Of a stretch of DNA of 64,000 nucleotides, positions 60,927 to 64,000 are shown piece by piece. This stretch comes from a virus. The notes beneath the pieces were generated by a model. That model did no database searches. It saw nothing but the letters and a program-made list of their open reading frames with translations, and was not told where the DNA came from. The position numbers were made by a program, and so were the translations under genes. Each line of letters opens with the position of its first letter. Position 1 is the first letter of the stretch. Location of the stretch: positions 1-64,000 of IMG/VR virus record IMGVR_UViG_3300027747_002198; one strand, written 5' to 3'.

Positions 60927-62570
60927 ATGGCAGCTCTTAATAAATTCTCTCTGTTTGGTTTTACAATTTCTCGAGCCAAGGACGAGGAAGATGGTGCTGT
61001 TGCTCCTTCGTTTTCGCCTCCCAATAATGACGATGGTGCTCTTACCATTACATCTGCTGCTTATTACGGCACTTATGTAGATTTAGATGGTACAGCTAAA
61101 AATGAAGTAGAACTTATTTCTCGTTATCGTGAAATGTCCATGCAGCCAGAGATTGAATCCGCTATTGATGATATTGTTGGTGAAGCAATATGCCAAGATG
61201 ATGATGGTAAAATTATTCAAATTGTTATGGATGATTTAAAGCAACCAGACAAAATTAAAGATGCCATTAGAGCAGAATTTGCCAATATTTGCCGCATGTT
61301 AAATTATAACAACATGGCACAAGATATTTTTCGCCGTTATTATGTTGATGGTAGAATGTATTACCATATTATTATTGACCGTGAAAAACCAATTGAAGGT
61401 ATTAAAGAATTACGTTATATTGATCCTCGTAAACTTCGTAAAGTTCGTGAAATTAAAAAGAAAAAAGATGATCGTACTGGCGTAGAGGCAATGCATGTCA
61501 TTAACGAATATTATATTTACAATGATAAAGTGGTTACTGGTTCTTCTAGTAACTTTGGTCCTGTTGGTGTTCGGATTACCACAGATTCCATTATCTCAGT
61601 TGTATCTGGTCTTATGGACTCTCGTAGGGCTGTAGTTTTGTCGTATCTACATAAAGCAATCAAACCACTCAACCAATTAAGGATGATTGAAGATGCTACT
61701 GTCATTTATCGTATCAGTCGTGCTCCCGAGCGCCGCATTTTCTATATTGATGTGGGTAACTTACCAAAGTTAAAAGCTGAACAATATCTCCGTGATATTA
61801 TGGTCAAGTATAAAAACAAACTTGTCTATGATGCAAATACCGGTGAAGTTCGTGATGACCGTAAATTCTTATCAATGATGGAAGATTTTTGGTTACCTCG
61901 CCGTGAAGGTGGAAAAGGCACAGAAATTGCTACTCTGCCAGGCGGCCAAAACTTAGGTGAATTAGAAGATGTTAAGTATTTTGAAAAGAAATTATACAAA
62001 GCCCTTAATGTTCCTGTTTCTCGTTTAAATCCAGAAAGTTCCGGATTTACTTTAGGCCGTACAAATGAAATTACTCGTGATGAATTAAAATTTGCTAAAT
62101 TTGTTGATCGTTTGCGTAACAAGTTTGCTGAAATGTTTGATCAAGCATTAAGAGTTCAATGTGTTCTTAAAGGTATTTGTACCGCAGAAGAATGGAATGA
62201 ATTTAAAGAGCACATTCATTATGACTTCATTAAAGATAATAACTTTACTGAACTTAAAGATGCCGAGTTGATGAAAGAAAGGCTTAGTTTGTTGCAAGAA
62301 GTTGATCCATACACCGGTCGTTATTTTTCACAAGCTTGGATTCAACGTCAAGTACTACGTTTAACTGATGACCAAATTAGAGAAATGCAAAGTGAAATTG
62401 ATGAAGAAAAAGCAAATGGGTTTGGTTTACCGGTTGGCGTCATCAATCAAGTAGCACAACAATCTATGATGCAACAAGTAGCATCCGATCCTGAACAAGG
62501 TGGTGGTGAAGAAATTGATGAACAACCACAATCACCAGGAACATTTACCAAATTGAAACAAATACTATAA
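60927..62570 (+). CDS. gp20: gp20 portal protein
   Basis: 547 residues (T4: 524). LISRYREMSMQPEIESAIDD, then IVGEAI, RRYYVDGRMYYHIIID, ELRYIDPRKLRKVREIKKKK, LSYLHKAIKPLNQLRMIEDA, YRISRAPERRIFYIDVGNLP and PESSGFTLGRTNEITRDELK are the standard portal segments. It forms the dodecameric portal through which DNA enters and leaves. The C-terminal acidic, Gln-rich tail is also typical. Just downstream of the tube terminator, with no clear separate promoter, so read-through is expected. Confidence 0.97.
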   Translation: MAALNKFSLFGFTISRAKDEEDGAVAPSFSPPNNDDGALTITSAAYYGTYVDLDGTAKNEVELISRYREMSMQPEIESAIDDIVGEAICQDDDGKIIQIVMDDLKQPDKIKDAIRAEFANICRMLNYNNMAQDIFRRYYVDGRMYYHIIIDREKPIEGIKELRYIDPRKLRKVREIKKKKDDRTGVEAMHVINEYYIYNDKVVTGSSSNFGPVGVRITTDSIISVVSGLMDSRRAVVLSYLHKAIKPLNQLRMIEDATVIYRISRAPERRIFYIDVGNLPKLKAEQYLRDIMVKYKNKLVYDANTGEVRDDRKFLSMMEDFWLPRREGGKGTEIATLPGGQNLGELEDVKYFEKKLYKALNVPVSRLNPESSGFTLGRTNEITRDELKFAKFVDRLRNKFAEMFDQALRVQCVLKGICTAEEWNEFKEHIHYDFIKDNNFTELKDAELMKERLSLLQEVDPYTGRYFSQAWIQRQVLRLTDDQIREMQSEIDEEKANGFGLPVGVINQVAQQSMMQQVASDPEQGGGEEIDEQPQSPGTFTKLKQIL

Positions 62571-62573
62571 ATA
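62566..62573 (+). promoter_or_regulatory. T4-type late promoter -10 (TATAAATA, perfect)
   Basis: It overlaps the gp20 stop (TAA at 62568-62570) and lies 17 bases ahead of the next ATG. The perfect octamer makes it a strong candidate, although the leader would be short. It drives the prohead genes. Confidence 0.7.
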
Positions 62574-62590
62574 CTTTATTGGAGATTAAA

Positions 62591-62785
62591 ATGACAGATA
62601 AAACAAGAGCAATTATTGATTACGCTTATGATGACAATGGTAAAGAAATGCGTGATGCTGTTTATGGCGCTATTCACGATAAAGTGATGGCACATATTGA
62701 TTCACATAAAAAAGAAATTGCACACAGTTTAATTGCTCCAGAAAGTCGTATGGCTTTACAAGAACCTCAGCAAGATGCGGAATAA
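62591..62785 (+). CDS. Small prohead-region protein, gp67-like by position
   Basis: 64 residues from the ATG with GGAG seven bases ahead; a TTG at 62579 is upstream and unlikely. The helical segment GAIHDKVMAHIDSHKKEIAH, then SLIAPES, and the polar acidic end fit a small prohead core protein such as T4 gp67, which sits at this position after gp20. Sequence identity is too low for certainty. Confidence 0.6.
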   Translation: MTDKTRAIIDYAYDDNGKEMRDAVYGAIHDKVMAHIDSHKKEIAHSLIAPESRMALQEPQQDAE

Positions 62786-62789
62786 TTAA

Positions 62790-63077
62790 GTGAAAACTTT
62801 TGACGAATTTAAAACTTCTGTTGTTACAGATGAACCAGAAATTGTTGTTGAAAATCTGGAACCAGAAGTATTGGAAGTTGAAGAATTACCTAACCTTCTA
62901 GGTGAAGCAGTTAAAAGAAAGCCTTTAGATCCGCCGGCGGTTTTGTTGATGAAACGTAAATCGGTTCGTCAATATCCAAATGGACAAAGAGTGGCATTAT
63001 ACTATGTGGATAAAATAGATAAATATGTAACCGTACCTTATACAGATATGCAATGGTCAGCAGAAGAAACAAAATAG
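62790..63077 (+). CDS. Conserved prohead-region protein (gp68 position)
   Basis: 95 residues with a GTG start. N-terminal acidic stretch (DEPEIVVENLEPEVLEVEEL), then a basic C-terminal domain with KPLDPPAVLLMKRKSVRQYP and RVALYYVDKIDKYVTVPYTD. I recognise the second part as conserved in T4-like marine phages, but not its role. The position matches T4 gene 68 (prohead core). A scaffold accessory is plausible. Confidence 0.65.
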   Translation: MKTFDEFKTSVVTDEPEIVVENLEPEVLEVEELPNLLGEAVKRKPLDPPAVLLMKRKSVRQYPNGQRVALYYVDKIDKYVTVPYTDMQWSAEETK

Positions 63078-63085
63078 GATAAAAA

Positions 63086-63652
63086 ATGGCAAATAAATTT
63101 ACTTACCAAGTATTACGAGATACTACAACAGATTGTGTTATTAAATTAACAGGACAGTTTGATGGTGTTTCAGGAAATGAATCTAATACTTCCAAAATTC
63201 AAGCAAATACTTTGTATGGAGCTTTAGATGCCAATAATGTTCCATTATACACTAGTTTAAGCCTTAGTAATACTGCAAAACCATATTACAATTTACAGTT
63301 AACTTCAGCACAATATTTTGTCAGTATGTCAACCGCTTCTCCTCCCGGTTCTATTGAACTTTTTTGGACTGGTGCAGGAGCCAATCAAAGTGCTCAATAT
63401 GCTAACTCAGCAACCATTTTCTATTTAAACGGAAACGGCGAATACGGTAGTCAACAAAATCCTGCTATTTTAAATAATGCTTCGGGTGGAAATGGAAATT
63501 TAGGAATTAATAGTTATGGTGCAACTACAAACACCGCATACACATTAATTCTTTCTTTCCGTAAGGATAACGCTTATTACCAACGTGGTCAGTTTAATGA
63601 TCCAGCTGCATTTAACTATGGTTCTTATTCTGTATCCGGCGTTAGACAGTAA
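63086..63652 (+). CDS. Structural protein of unknown role before the prohead protease
   Basis: 188 residues, almost all beta: FTYQVLRDTTTDCVIKLTGQ, then LYTSLSLSNTAKPYYNLQL, and STASPPGSIELFWTGAG. Glycine-rich loops and a C-terminal PAAFNYGSYSVSGVRQ. I associate this type with marine T4-like phages, where it sits between portal and protease genes. A capsid decoration is possible but not shown. A nine-base gap with GGATAAAAA precedes it. Confidence 0.78.
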   Translation: MANKFTYQVLRDTTTDCVIKLTGQFDGVSGNESNTSKIQANTLYGALDANNVPLYTSLSLSNTAKPYYNLQLTSAQYFVSMSTASPPGSIELFWTGAGANQSAQYANSATIFYLNGNGEYGSQQNPAILNNASGGNGNLGINSYGATTNTAYTLILSFRKDNAYYQRGQFNDPAAFNYGSYSVSGVRQ

Positions 63653-63672
63653 AAAAGAAAGGTATTAGTAAT

Positions 63673-64000
63673 ATGAAACTAATCAAAGAAGTTACCGAAA
63701 CAGTTAGTTATCTAGCTGAAGAAAAAGACGGTAAAAAGTCATTATACATTCAAGGTCCATTTCTCCAAGCAGAAGTGGTAAATCGAAATGGTCGCAAATA
63801 TCTTAGAGAAGTAATGCAAAAAGAAGTTCAGCGTTACAACGAAAACTATGTACACAAAAACCGTGCCTTTGGTGAATTGGGTCATCCTGATACACCAACA
63901 ATCAATCTTGATAGAGTTTCACATTTAACTACGGAACTTTACCAAGAAGGTAATAATTGGATAGGCAAAGCAAAAATTCTTGACACACCTATGGGTACTA
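63673..64000 (+). CDS. gp21: gp21 prohead protease (3' truncated by the window)
   Basis: The first 109 residues are present. It matures the capsid by cutting scaffold and head proteins. FLQAEVVNRNGRKYLREVMQ, NRAFGELGHPDTPTINLDRV (catalytic H71 in GHPD) and GKAKILDTPMGT are the expected start of the S77 protease. The serine of the triad would lie beyond the window. AAAGAAAGG is the ribosome binding site. Confidence 0.95.
   Translation, partial: MKLIKEVTETVSYLAEEKDGKKSLYIQGPFLQAEVVNRNGRKYLREVMQKEVQRYNENYVHKNRAFGELGHPDTPTINLDRVSHLTTELYQEGNNWIGKAKILDTPMGT

Noticed and set aside
1-64000. tRNA genes, integrase, or photosynthesis-type host genes that would name the host
   Set aside because: None could be seen by reading; all gaps are short and accounted for by promoters, terminators, the two structured elements or small ORFs.

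Overview
The window is a 64 kb, AT-rich, gene-dense piece of a T4-like contractile-tailed virus (Caudoviricetes, myovirus morphology). The evidence is a nearly continuous set of T4 homologues: gp59, gp32, gp26, gp4, gp48, gp53, gp27, gp5, gp25, gp6, gp7, gp8, gp13-gp21. The protein style (DUF4815 giant protein, Asn/Thr/Ala-rich fibres, separate PAAR protein, lysozyme-less gp5) resembles the distant marine and freshwater T4-like phages (cyanophage/pelagiphage type) more than T4 itself. No host marker gene is present, so the host cannot be named. Both ends cut through genes (gp59 and gp21).

Layout. 1-2.1 kb: DNA metabolism (helicase loader gp59, a HAD-type deoxyribonucleotidase, ssDNA-binding gp32 with its own sigma70-like promoter and terminator). 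2.1-7.4 kb, minus strand: baseplate hub and tail assembly (two paralogous proteins, one with a GH19 muralytic domain; gp26 with a -1 frameshift extension; a tail-tube-fold protein; an unassigned protein; gp4 nuclease). 7.4-30.2 kb, plus strand: tube cap, gp53, hub gp27/gp5, PAAR tip, wedge gp25/6/7/8, a 2097-residue DUF4815 protein and an S74 fibre. 30.3-46.6 kb: an accessory adhesin cassette with small virion proteins, a beta-helix protein, a 1568-residue repeat fibre, two LamG-like lectins, a PA14 fibre, and three tandem seven-repeat beta-propeller proteins. 46.6-48.4 kb: a glycosyltransferase-methyltransferase fusion and a probable fibre chaperone. 48.4-55.2 kb: neck gp13/14/15 plus virion proteins. 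55.2-64 kb: terminase gp16/gp17 (with a glycosyltransferase-like gene and an HNH endonuclease inserted between them), sheath, tube, portal, small head proteins and the start of the prohead protease.

Expression. Seven or more T4-late-type -10 boxes (nATAAATA) lie 15-60 bases ahead of transcription units, including one on the minus strand. Many genes are coupled through TAATG or ATGA overlaps.

The most interesting signals are: (1) a canonical T TTT TTC -1 slippery site at the end of gp26 that fuses it to a small gp51-position ORF, the pattern of tail tape-measure chaperones; (2) three adjacent proteins each with exactly seven ~43-residue propeller repeats whose variation is confined to two loops; (3) two copies of an intergenic RNA-like element with a GNRA-loop hairpin and two covarying pairs; (4) small beta modules shared between otherwise unrelated virion proteins; (5) the peptidoglycan hydrolase moved from gp5 to a minus-strand hub/tape-like paralogue pair.
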